Source: DATDIC01 sp963777625
GTDB taxonomy: Bacteria; Pseudomonadota; Alphaproteobacteria; Acetobacterales; Acetobacteraceae
Assembly (NCBI GenBank): GCA_963777625.1
Contig: CAVZRO010000021.1
Coordinates: 62,001-126,000, forward strand
Direction: 5' to 3'
DNA: 64,000 nucleotides
Shown here: in pieces, positions 1 to 8,173 of the stretch
Layout: the number at the start of each line of letters is the position of its first letter
How positions within the stretch are numbered: the first letter of the stretch is position 1
The notes under the pieces: model-generated
Database searches by the model: none
What the model was told of the DNA's origin: nothing
The model's input: the letters and a program-made list of their open reading frames with translations, nothing else
Translations under genes and position numbers: made by a program

Positions 1-125
1 CCGCAAAAAGGATATTGCTTTCGTATTTCAGCAGTGCTTCTTCGAGTATGCACGTCATCAATTAAGGACTTGAACTTGAGCCATAGCTGCATCAAGTGTT
101 CGCTGTGACTTGTGTCTATATACAT
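1..125 (-). CDS. Small unknown protein, N-terminal part, cut by window edge
   Basis: On the minus strand an ATG at 125-123 opens 41 codons without a stop up to the window edge. It is preceded by AGGAG about nine bases upstream, a good ribosome-binding site. The visible protein begins MYIDTSHSEHLMQLWLKF and is hydrophilic with many H, R and K residues. Its codon use is far more AT-rich than the thiC-side genes, which fits acquired DNA. I recognise no family. The gene runs off the left edge, so its length is unknown. It points the same way as the other small genes of this left segment. Confidence 0.5.
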   Translation of the reverse strand, partial: MYIDTSHSEHLMQLWLKFKSLIDDVHTRRSTAEIRKQYPFC

Positions 126-271
126 TGTGGTGTTCTCCTGAAATTAATTTGGAGAACCCGCTTCCCGCTTGCGTTGACCCGGCCAGCGACGTATCTGTGA
201 GGACCTTCCAAAATCCTTGTCGATACATCCTGGACCCGCGTATCCGCGAAGAGCGGTGCGCGGGTTCCGTT

Positions 272-427
272 TCAATCAGCGCCCAGCAGAAGCATGTCGG
301 CTCGCTTGCGCGGCACCATTACGCGATTTCCAAGCCGCAGAAATGGAATTTGACCGGTTTCGAGCGCACGCTCGAAAGCGCGTCTCCCTAGGCTGTACCT
401 TTTCCTTGCTGCTACTCGGGTCAGCAT
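272..427 (-). CDS. Excisionase-like helix-turn-helix small protein
   Basis: Starting at the ATG at 427 the frame encodes 51 residues. The stretch RRAFERALETGQIPFLRLGN followed by RVMVPRKRAD fits the second half of the MerR-like/excisionase HTH_17 fold (recognition helix, then a strand reading x-R-L-G-x-R-x-x-V-P). Such proteins bind DNA beside integrases or act as small regulators. The reading frame stays open above 427 but has no start. A better start, ATG at 515 with AAGGAG eight bases upstream, lies in another frame. Removing one base near 508 joins them into an 80-residue protein (MTEYRDTTDLEPVVISKKAR...). So this may be a full gene carrying a +1 error. No integrase is visible in the window. 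Confidence 0.5.
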   Translation of the reverse strand: MLTRVAARKRYSLGRRAFERALETGQIPFLRLGNRVMVPRKRADMLLLGAD

Positions 428-515
428 GATCCGGTCGTCCTGTTCCTGTTCGAGCCGCGCCTTCTTGCTTATGACAACGGGCTCAAGGTCCGTGGTGTCT
501 CGGTATTCGCGTCAT

Positions 516-889
516 CCGTAACGCTCCTTCGCCGCGATCTGCATCACAAGTAGCAAGAGCGTGCAGCGTCACCTATAGGTCATCGGCAGAGCCCCGTGTC
601 ACTATGTGATTAACCTCGTTCAACGCACGTTTCCAGTTATCGGGCGTATAACTACCGATACGGCGTCACCCATAACCTCTCTGAAGCCAGGCGATTGCAA
701 AGCACCCGTATCACTGTTACTCACATCAATGGAGGACAACAGCTCGACTTCCGGCCGATGAGAACCCTGGTGACCAGGGTGACCAGGGTGACCAGGGTGA
801 CACCCGGAAACAGGGAACAAACAGCGTTGTCACACCCCCCCCCTCGTGGCCAACGAAAAACAGTTGAAACGGCTATCGCGCGATTGGGT
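516..889. other. Gene-free accessory stretch with a short tandem repeat
   Basis: No reading frame here has convincing start context or family similarity. The segment holds the 9-bp tandem repeat at 772-798 and several scattered GTGAC words. It lies between the dGTPase remnant and the excisionase-like gene, so it could carry promoter or operator sequence for the latter. That is inference only. Confidence 0.4.
772..798 (+). repeat. Three perfect 9-bp direct repeats (gaccagggt)
   Basis: The unit gaccagggt occurs three times head to tail at 772-780, 781-789 and 790-798. It is followed by a partial fourth unit (gaca) and preceded by an inverted half, ccctggt. There are no spacers, so it is not CRISPR. 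It resembles short iteron-like or slippage repeats. Confidence 0.8.
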
Positions 890-1327
890 CTAACACTGAC
901 CCGCTAGATAATCCAAACAGACGCCGATAGAGGCCGACCGCCTCTGCCTCTGTAAGACTGGAAATGCATGGCCGAATGGCGGGTGGCCGAGGTCGTGCGC
1001 GAGGCACGCCGCCTCTACTACCTCCGCGTCGACCCCAAGCTCATGGCAAAGATCCACTTGGTTTCGTTCGCAAATCTGGGCCAGGCGCCTACCCACCTGG
1101 GCCACCTTGAACGTATGCTGCTGCCGCGTATGGAACACATCCGCTTCGCCGGCACGGACAATCTGCGTAATGCCGGCCAGCCTGCGAAATGCAGAAGAAT
1201 ACAAAACTCTGTCGCGATCACGCTCGAACGGGCGTCGTTGGTCGCTACCGCTGACACTGTGACGACGCCGTTCGCGCTCATCGCTGGACCAGCCCAAAGT
1301 TGGGCTAAGCCACTTTGAGCCTCCCAA
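890..1327 (-). pseudogene. Truncated dGTP triphosphohydrolase (HD domain), N-terminal fragment
   Basis: The product matches the start of the dGTPase family: an ExDRDRVLYSSAFRRL segment around residues 35-50, the metal-site histidine in FHTRQQHT (about residue 66), and the HD pair in HDLGHPPFGH (111-120). Family members hydrolyse dGTP to deoxyguanosine and triphosphate and are normally 380-500 residues long. This frame leaves the family just after GHA and stops at residue 145, so the catalytic core is incomplete. No remainder of the family is visible further downstream. It uses a TTG start. A relic is the best reading; full-length relatives act in dNTP control, some in phage defence. Confidence 0.75.
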
Positions 1328-1335
1328 CCCTCAGT

Positions 1336-1512
1336 TCAAGTTTCGGACCTAACTCCGCGTTCCCTGAGTAAGCGCTCGCTGAATAGCGCGTTGGGCATTA
1401 TAAGTGTCAGCCCATCGTCCTGCAGTTGACGGGCCAGCTCCGAAGCACTAGGGCCTTGCGGATGCCTCCTGAGCAACGCAGCAGCCTTCTCAAGGTCTCT
1501 CTTTCCCGTCAT
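1336..1512 (-). CDS. Hypothetical 58-residue protein upstream of the dGTPase remnant
   Basis: The ATG at 1512 has a GAGGGG-type ribosome-binding site about ten bases upstream. The product starts MTGKRDLEKAAALLRRH and is a charged, largely helical protein with the composition of a real small protein. It lies directly upstream of, and in the same direction as, the dGTPase fragment, only nine bases away, so the two could have formed a transcription unit. I recognise no family. A chance open frame cannot be excluded. Confidence 0.35.
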   Translation of the reverse strand: MTGKRDLEKAAALLRRHPQGPSASELARQLQDDGLTLIMPNALFSERLLRERGVRSET

Positions 1513-1545
1513 CACTTGACATCCCCTCGGTCCACACACGGCCAA

Positions 1546-1910
1546 TCTGTCACTGCCTCCGTTATCATAGCAATAACCATCTCATCAGGCTTTCGGTCGC
1601 TGTGGCCACGGAGCGGGTAGCAGTTCGTGCTGTCACACCCGCACGATAGCCGAACAAGGAGAACAAAACAAGAACGCGGATTCGGCCGGAGTGCCTTCCT
1701 GTCCACCGCTTAGGCAAACGTGTGCCCCGCCTGCGCGCGGTCACGATGCGGGCGGGCTGTACTTCGAGCGGTGCGGCTGCCTTCGGCTTGCGCGGGATTC
1801 GGCTTGGCGGGCGAGCGCAGACGATTTGGATGGGCATGCCGGGGAGATGGCGACGGATGTTCCGTAGGCAAAGCGCCCGCCCTCTGCTGTAGGGCAAAGC
1901 CGAAAGCTAG
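1546..1910. other. No supported gene
   Basis: A minus-strand frame of about 110 codons crosses this stretch. Its translation is very rich in R and P and has no usable start context. A short piece (RIVTARRRGTRLPK) could be a decayed tail of some gene, but I cannot assign it. Confidence 0.4.
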
Positions 1911-2093
1911 CTAGGCTGCTGAATGCTTCAGCAGCTTTCGAGGCAGCGCGCTTTCAGGTTCGCAATGCCGATAAAGGGCTTTCTTAACCTGGGGGTCGGA
2001 GAGGTAACTTTTTACGTAACCGGACATACGCTCAGGCGCGTTGGTCATAAACGCGATCTGCTCCTGCCGGTCCGGCAAACGATGCTTTAACAT
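1911..2093 (-). CDS. Hypothetical 60-residue protein
   Basis: The ATG at 2093 sits five bases behind a near-perfect AAGGAGGG ribosome-binding site, one of the strongest in the window and the main reason to accept this gene. The product (MLKHRLPDRQEQIAFMTNAP...) is basic, without a signal peptide or membrane segment, and ends in KLLKHSAA. I recognise no family. It belongs to the accessory segment left of the tRNA gene and may be part of a mobile-element cargo. Confidence 0.5.
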   Translation of the reverse strand: MLKHRLPDRQEQIAFMTNAPERMSGYVKSYLSDPQVKKALYRHCEPESALPRKLLKHSAA

Positions 2094-2225
2094 GCTTCCC
2101 TCCTTCCGTGGCGGAGACGCTATCTCAATGGTCCCGGCGTTTCAACGGCCTTCTTCGAGAGGCGTTTCATAATAGGCCCGTCTCATTAACCAAAGATGTT
2201 GGCCGTGGTAGTCACTTGCCTGAAG

Positions 2226-2600
2226 TCACTGCAAAGCCCGCTGCCTTGAAGGTTCCGCATAGCTGCAGATCTTTTCAACAGCCTTCGTCGGCAGGTAAGA
2301 GTCTCGGGTGCTCATGGCAAAGTTCTCAGCGCCTGAGTACCTGGCAAGCCAATATCCCATTTCAAGAAGCAGAAGCCTTATTGTTATTCTGTCTGCCTTG
2401 GTTGCAATATTTCCAAGGATGCGCCCATCCCACAACTCTTCTTCGGTACCGTCATCTCCGTTTGCTCGTATCACCGTAAAGAAAAACTCATACTCCCACC
2501 CCGGGGTAGGCTCTAATCCAGCCATCAAGGAGTAATAGATAGGTTCTCGGTCATCCCGACCAATGCTGGCGACGCATACGGTGAGCGCGTCCTCTTGCAA
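2226..2600 (-). CDS. Hypothetical 124-residue protein
   Basis: The frame opens at a TTG (2600) and encodes a mixed alpha/beta, acidic protein with aromatic-rich segments (PGWEYEFFFTVIR, LLLLEMGYWLARY). Composition and length look like a genuine cytoplasmic protein. The opposite-strand frame is much less plausible. It starts within a few bases of the stop of the 48-residue frame at 2603-2749. The two could be translationally coupled, or be one protein split by a one-base change, since the C-terminus of the upstream frame (YLLGDSGEAG) reads smoothly into this one. I recognise no family. Confidence 0.5.
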   Translation of the reverse strand: MQEDALTVCVASIGRDDREPIYYSLMAGLEPTPGWEYEFFFTVIRANGDDGTEEELWDGRILGNIATKADRITIRLLLLEMGYWLARYSGAENFAMSTRDSYLPTKAVEKICSYAEPSRQRALQ

Positions 2601-2602
2601 AT

Positions 2603-2749
2603 TTATCCAGCTTCCCCAGAGTCACCGAGCAAATAAACGTCATCACCGTACATTGTATCGGCCTTGTTGATGTGTCTAGGACGCGTGCCCTGGTCAATCT
2701 CGGTTTGTCGGAGACCCGAACAGCACTGAACGGCGTAATGGGTGCTCAT
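2603..2749 (-). CDS. Hypothetical 48-residue protein, possibly the N-terminus of the next gene
   Basis: The minus-strand ATG at 2749 opens MSTHYAVQCCSGLRQTEI and ends LLGDSGEAG at a TAA (2605-2603). There is no clear Shine-Dalgarno sequence. The stop lies three bases before the TTG assigned to the 124-residue protein. A single-base deletion or a two-base addition at the junction would fuse them into one protein of about 172 residues. It lies just beyond the 3' end of tRNA-Arg, where integrated elements usually begin. Function unknown. Confidence 0.3.
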   Translation of the reverse strand: MSTHYAVQCCSGLRQTEIDQGTRPRHINKADTMYGDDVYLLGDSGEAG

Positions 2750-2815
2750 TTGTGGTGGCAGTTAGTGGTGGCAGGCTCCAATTTAGTCAATTAAGTCAAT
2801 AGTTTACAGCCACCG

Positions 2816-2889
2816 CGTCCCCGGCGGGATTCGAACCCACGGCCCCAGGATTAGGAATCCTGTGCTCTATCCGGCTGAGCTACGGGGAC
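2816..2889 (-). tRNA. tRNA-Arg (anticodon CCT)
   Basis: The 74-base minus-strand sequence folds as a standard tRNA. The acceptor stem GTCCCCG pairs with CGGGGAC, the D arm is GCTC...GAGC, the anticodon stem is CAGGA/TCCTG with loop TTCCTAA (CCT at positions 34-36), and the T arm is GTGGG-TTCGAAT-CCCGC with discriminator G. The CCA end is not encoded. It reads AGG codons. tRNA-Arg genes are frequent integration sites, and the AT-richer accessory DNA begins right at its 3' side. Confidence 0.95.
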
Positions 2890-3070
2890 CTGCCGTAATC
2901 GTAATCCGGCTCGGGCCCGAGAAACAGGTCCCCCTCGGCGGAATCTCTCTCCAACGACTTGCCGCCAAATGCGACCACGTGAGCGCATCGATTGTTGCTA
3001 CCGATCCCGGCCACACGAGCGAGGACAGCCATTTGACAGCAACCCCACCCTCCCGCATCCTTCCGGGCCA

Positions 3071-3186
3071 CCGAGGGGGGTCCCGCCATCACCGGGACTG
3101 AGAGTTCGGCAGGGGTGCGTCGCACGACGCACCGGCGCCGGTGACCCTTGAACCTGATCCGGGTCATGCCGGCGTAGGGACGGGAC
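3071..3186 (+). promoter_or_regulatory. TPP riboswitch (THI element) upstream of thiC
   Basis: The conserved core is plain: ctgagag at 3098-3104 on the pyrimidine-sensor side, and the motif acccttgaacctgatc, then catgccggcgtaggga, at 3144-3180. A GC-rich variable hairpin (gcgtcgcacgacgc) lies between. Thiamine pyrophosphate binding to this aptamer normally shuts off translation or transcription of thiamine genes. It ends about 55 bases before the thiC start with no obvious U-run. Sequestration of the ribosome-binding site is the likelier mechanism, which is inferred. Confidence 0.95.
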
Positions 3187-3240
3187 CAGCCTCTACCACC
3201 ACCCGCCCCGCAACCGGAATGCCATGAGGGAGAGACGCCC

Positions 3241-5069
<1,829 letters not shown>

Positions 5070-5117
5070 CCCGATCTTCCTTGCGGGGCTGCGCCCAAGG
5101 CCGTAGCACTTGCGGCC

Positions 5118-5963
5118 ATGGCTGCTCCGCCTGCCCCGCTGGACCCGCGCGCCGCGCTCGACGCAATCGGCTTGTTACCGGACGTCGAGATCGACATCGC
5201 GCACGCGGCACTCGCGTTCGCGCGGATCGATGCGCCGCTCGCGAGCATGGAGCATGCGCGCGAGGAACTGTCGGCCATTGCACGCGACGCCGTAACCCTG
5301 ACCCGGCGAATCGACGATGTCGATCTGGCAACCCGGGCCGAGGTCATGGCAGGGCTGCTGGTCGGCCGGTACGGATTTCGCGGCGACAAGGACGAGTACG
5401 ACGATCCTGCAAACGCCAATCTCATTCGAGTGATCGAGCGGCGGAAGGGACTGCCCGTGGCACTCGGCGTGGTGTGGCTGCACGCCATGCGGGCCGCCGG
5501 ATGGAGTGCGCATGGGATCGATTTCCCCGCGCATTTTCTTGTGGCACTGCCGGGAAAGAGCTCGCAGTTGGTGATCGACGTGTTCGACGCGGGCACGCTA
5601 CTCGACGCGCGCGACCTGCGCCTGCTGCTGAAGCGGGTCGAAGGCGAACGGGCAGAGTTGCGTCCCGGACTGCTGGCGCCGATGAACACCCGTGCGGTGC
5701 TGCTGCGCCTGCAGAACAACATCAAGGTCCGCCGCCTGGATGCCGGCGATCTGCACGGCGCGCTGACCTGTGCCGAGGACATGCTGCGGATCGCGCCCGA
5801 TCATGCCACGCTGTGGCGGGAGGCTGCGCTGATGCACCAGCGACTGGACCACGTCCGGGCGGCGTTGCGATGCTACGAGCAGTTCCTTGTTCTGGTTCCC
5901 CAGGGAGAGGTTGCCGATCGCGTCCGCCGAGTCATCGAGGAACTCAGAAACCACCTGATCTGA
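5118..5963 (+). CDS. SirB1-type transglutaminase-like protein with TPR tail
   Basis: The product of 281 residues fits the SirB1/transglutaminase-like family. Residues 35-75 form a helical lead (DVEIDIAHAALAFARIDAPL). The core motifs are NLIRVIERRKGLPVALGVVW (about 101-120) and GIDFPAHFLV (about 135-144), the latter holding the family His. The C-terminal 70 residues form TPR-like helices (ALTCAEDMLRIAPDHATLWR). The canonical catalytic Cys is not evident, as is common in this family. It starts 48 bases after thiC in the same direction and may be cotranscribed. Its cellular role is not established. Confidence 0.75.
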   Translation: MAAPPAPLDPRAALDAIGLLPDVEIDIAHAALAFARIDAPLASMEHAREELSAIARDAVTLTRRIDDVDLATRAEVMAGLLVGRYGFRGDKDEYDDPANANLIRVIERRKGLPVALGVVWLHAMRAAGWSAHGIDFPAHFLVALPGKSSQLVIDVFDAGTLLDARDLRLLLKRVEGERAELRPGLLAPMNTRAVLLRLQNNIKVRRLDAGDLHGALTCAEDMLRIAPDHATLWREAALMHQRLDHVRAALRCYEQFLVLVPQGEVADRVRRVIEELRNHLI

Positions 5964-6036
5964 CGCACGCCGGGACGGCCGGACTGCTTGGCGTGTTCGC
6001 CGAGTTCGCAACCAACTTGCGCGCCAGGAGTATCGG

Positions 6037-6207
6037 ATGACCAACAGCGCTGACACCCCGGTCCACGATTGGCTCCGGCCGCGCCTGCAAACCCTCGTGG
6101 ACGAGGCCGAACGTAACGGCTTCGATCGCGAAGCGGTGGTTGCGGTCATCACGGATATCATCACAGCGCCCCCCTTCGACACCGCGCTGTCACCGGAACC
6201 GGAATGA
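6037..6207 (+). CDS. Small 56-residue hypothetical protein
   Basis: The ATG at 6037 follows CAGGAG at a spacing of six bases. The product begins MTNSADTPVHDWLRPRLQTL and continues with an acidic helix-rich stretch (VDEAERNGFDREAVVAVITD), ending SPEPE. Composition and ribosome-binding site make it a credible gene that is easy to miss because of its size. It is downstream of the SirB1-type gene in the same direction, 73 bases after its stop. No function is recognised; soluble and probably helical. Confidence 0.6.
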   Translation: MTNSADTPVHDWLRPRLQTLVDEAERNGFDREAVVAVITDIITAPPFDTALSPEPE

Positions 6208-6334
6208 CCTCATCGGCACCAGCAGGCGGCCTCAACCCAGCGCGCATGATCTCGGCAACGCGATCGAAGCGGCTCGCCCTGTCGCCCGCAGGACAGAGTT
6301 CTGGGAGACCTCGGGCTCCAATCGGGCTCGCCGA

Positions 6335-6739
6335 TTAGCTCGTCGGGCTGAAGTCCATCGCGATACCGTTGACACAATAGCGCCGATGGGTGGGCGGCGG
6401 GCCATCCGGGAATACGTGCCCCAGGTGACTTCCACAGTTGGCGCAGTGCACCTCGGTCCGCATCATGCCATGACTGCGATCGACCGACGTTTCAACCGCG
6501 CCATCGATCGGATTGTTGAAACTGGGCCATCCTGTGCCGCTCTCGAATTTCAGCGATGCTTCAAACAGCGGTTGCCCGCATCCCGCGCACGAAAACCGGC
6601 CGGCGCGCTTTTCCTGCAGCAGCGCACAACTACCTGGCGCCTCCGTACCGTGGCCCCGCATTACCTCGTATTGTTCCGGCGAAAGGATGCCCCGCCACTC
6701 GGCATCGCTGTGCGTAACCGGAAATACCTTGTCGTCCAT
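6335..6739 (-). CDS. msrB: Peptide-methionine (R)-S-oxide reductase MsrB
   Basis: MsrB repairs oxidised methionine, reducing the R epimer of methionine sulfoxide with thioredoxin. The 134-residue protein has both zinc-binding CxxC pairs (C51/C54 in CAGC, C99/C102 in CANC), the signature SGTGWPSFNNPI (67-78), and the catalytic cysteine C122 in RRYCVNG. Length matches stand-alone MsrB enzymes. No secretion signal is seen, so it should be cytoplasmic. It is read in the same direction as the LLM flavoprotein gene just upstream (13 bases apart) and may be cotranscribed with it. Confidence 0.95.
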   Translation of the reverse strand: MDDKVFPVTHSDAEWRGILSPEQYEVMRGHGTEAPGSCALLQEKRAGRFSCAGCGQPLFEASLKFESGTGWPSFNNPIDGAVETSVDRSHGMMRTEVHCANCGSHLGHVFPDGPPPTHRRYCVNGIAMDFSPTS

Positions 6740-6751
6740 GCAAACTCCCCT

Positions 6752-7681
6752 TTATGCGAAATGCGGCATGACATCGGCCGCCAGCAGCTCGTGGGTTTCA
6801 CAATCATTCCTGTAGGCGCTGCTGATCAAGAGCTGCACGCCGGCATCACGATACGCACCCACGAGATCGGTGACCTGTGACACTGTGCCGGCAAAGCCGT
6901 AATAGGACGGCGGAACAGCCTGCCTTTGGCGCTTTGCCGCCAGTGCGGCCTCGTCGCGCGCCAACAGGAAGCTGATGATGCTGGTCCTTTCGATCGCGTC
7001 ATAGCTGCGCTGCGCCGTTTGGCAATGGCCACGGAGTACCGCGAACTTGTGCTTCACCATGTCGGGGCCGCCACCAACGTTGCAAGCATCCGCGAGGCGG
7101 GCGACGGCGCGCAGCGTAAGCTGCTCGCCACCGCCAGCAATCATGATCGGTGGGTGTGGTTGCTGGATCGGCTTCGGTTCAAGGATCGCATCGTCAGTGC
7201 GAAAATACCGACCGCCAAATGTCGTCCGCCGCTCCGTCCATAGCGCGAGGATGAGCCGCACAGCCTCTTCCATCTGGCCGATGCGCACGGCAGGCTTTGG
7301 CGAAAATTCCCAGCCGTACTGGCGATATTCCGGTTCGTGCCAGCCCGCACCGAAGCCGAACGTCAGGCGTCCGCGACTGATCAGATCGACCCCAGCAGCA
7401 ATCTTGGCGAGATGCGCCGGATTGCGATAGCCGACAGACGTGGCGAGTGTGGCGAGACGAATGCGGCTGGTAACCGCCGCGAGTGCCGCTAAAACCGTCC
7501 AGCCCTCCATGAACGGCTCATCAGGCGCACCAACGTTGGGAATCTGGATCAGATGATCCATCACGGAGAACCACGTGAACCCATGAGTTTCGGCCCATAG
7601 CGCCTTCTCCTTCACCGCTTCGAAGATTTCGGCTGGATCCGGTCCAAACAGCCATGACGGGTTGTGGATGCCGAACTTCAT
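6752..7681 (-). CDS. LLM class (luciferase-like) flavin-dependent oxidoreductase
   Basis: The start is the ATG at 7681, preceded by GGGGGA; a longer in-frame extension to 7732 lacks similarity. The 309-residue protein begins MKFGIHNPSWLFG and shows family blocks: TWFSVMDHL, TSRIRLATLATSVGYRNPAHLAK, ISRGRLTFGFGAGWHEPEY and HPPIMIAGGGEQLTLR. Members use FMN or F420 to oxidise small substrates; the substrate cannot be told from sequence. The segments around residue 100-125 are typical of the F420/FMN class. Upstream lies a remnant of an aldo/keto reductase, so the promoter region may have been rearranged. Confidence 0.85.
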   Translation of the reverse strand: MKFGIHNPSWLFGPDPAEIFEAVKEKALWAETHGFTWFSVMDHLIQIPNVGAPDEPFMEGWTVLAALAAVTSRIRLATLATSVGYRNPAHLAKIAAGVDLISRGRLTFGFGAGWHEPEYRQYGWEFSPKPAVRIGQMEEAVRLILALWTERRTTFGGRYFRTDDAILEPKPIQQPHPPIMIAGGGEQLTLRAVARLADACNVGGGPDMVKHKFAVLRGHCQTAQRSYDAIERTSIISFLLARDEAALAAKRQRQAVPPSYYGFAGTVSQVTDLVGAYRDAGVQLLISSAYRNDCETHELLAADVMPHFA

Positions 7682-7689
7682 TGCGTCCC

Positions 7690-7839
7690 CCTCGCGCTCG
7701 CCCAACTTCTCCGCCGACCACAGCCTCGGCATCCGGCACCCCTCGCCCGCGGGGCACCGCGCAGTTCCATCGCACCATAGCCGAGCATGGTGACCCGCGG
7801 TCCTGTGCGCCCGAGTTCCCGCTTTGGCGGATCGGTCAT
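7690..7839 (-). pseudogene. Aldo/keto reductase remnant (N-terminal piece)
   Basis: An ATG at 7839 with a strong AGGAGGAAA ribosome-binding site opens a frame beginning MTDPPKRELGRTGPRVTMLG and continuing YGAMELRGAPRARG, the unmistakable N-terminus of an aldo/keto reductase. After about 35 residues similarity ends. A neighbouring frame briefly continues with PDAEAVVGG, then the LLM gene begins. A complete enzyme would need about 300 more residues. This looks like a deletion that removed the body of the gene and joined its promoter to the LLM gene. Confidence 0.6.
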
Positions 7840-8173
7840 GACTTTCCTCCTCGGGCGTTGCCCGGTTTCCGACGGCAACGCAGGCGCTTGCGCGTTGTGC
7901 TGGACCGTATACTGCGCCGCAGTCGGCCGCAATTCGACAGCACCGCCGGCTTGCGACCGCCTCAATCCCAAGCTAAAGGCATCGTCACATCTTCCTGACC
8001 GTAAGCGACATCGTCGCGGGCCACGACTCACCGGCTATCGCGCTGCCACTCGGCCGTTCAGCGCATTGGCGCGGAGCTGGCCGCGCAGCGCCGTGAAATC
8101 GATGCCGGGGAGGCAACATAGGTTCTGATGCACTTTCGGCAGCACGGCTGCACTCGACCAAGGGGACGGTGAA

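Noticed and set aside
772..798. CRISPR array
   Set aside because: Nine-base units are directly abutted with no spacers and there are no Cas genes; the same applies to the 14-bp repeat at 62043-62105.
890..1327. Active phage-defence dGTPase
   Set aside because: The HD metal pair is present, but the protein stops after 145 residues, so no active enzyme can be claimed.
1565..1897. 110-codon minus-strand frame
   Set aside because: R/P-rich, no ribosome-binding site, no family; cannot be supported as a gene.
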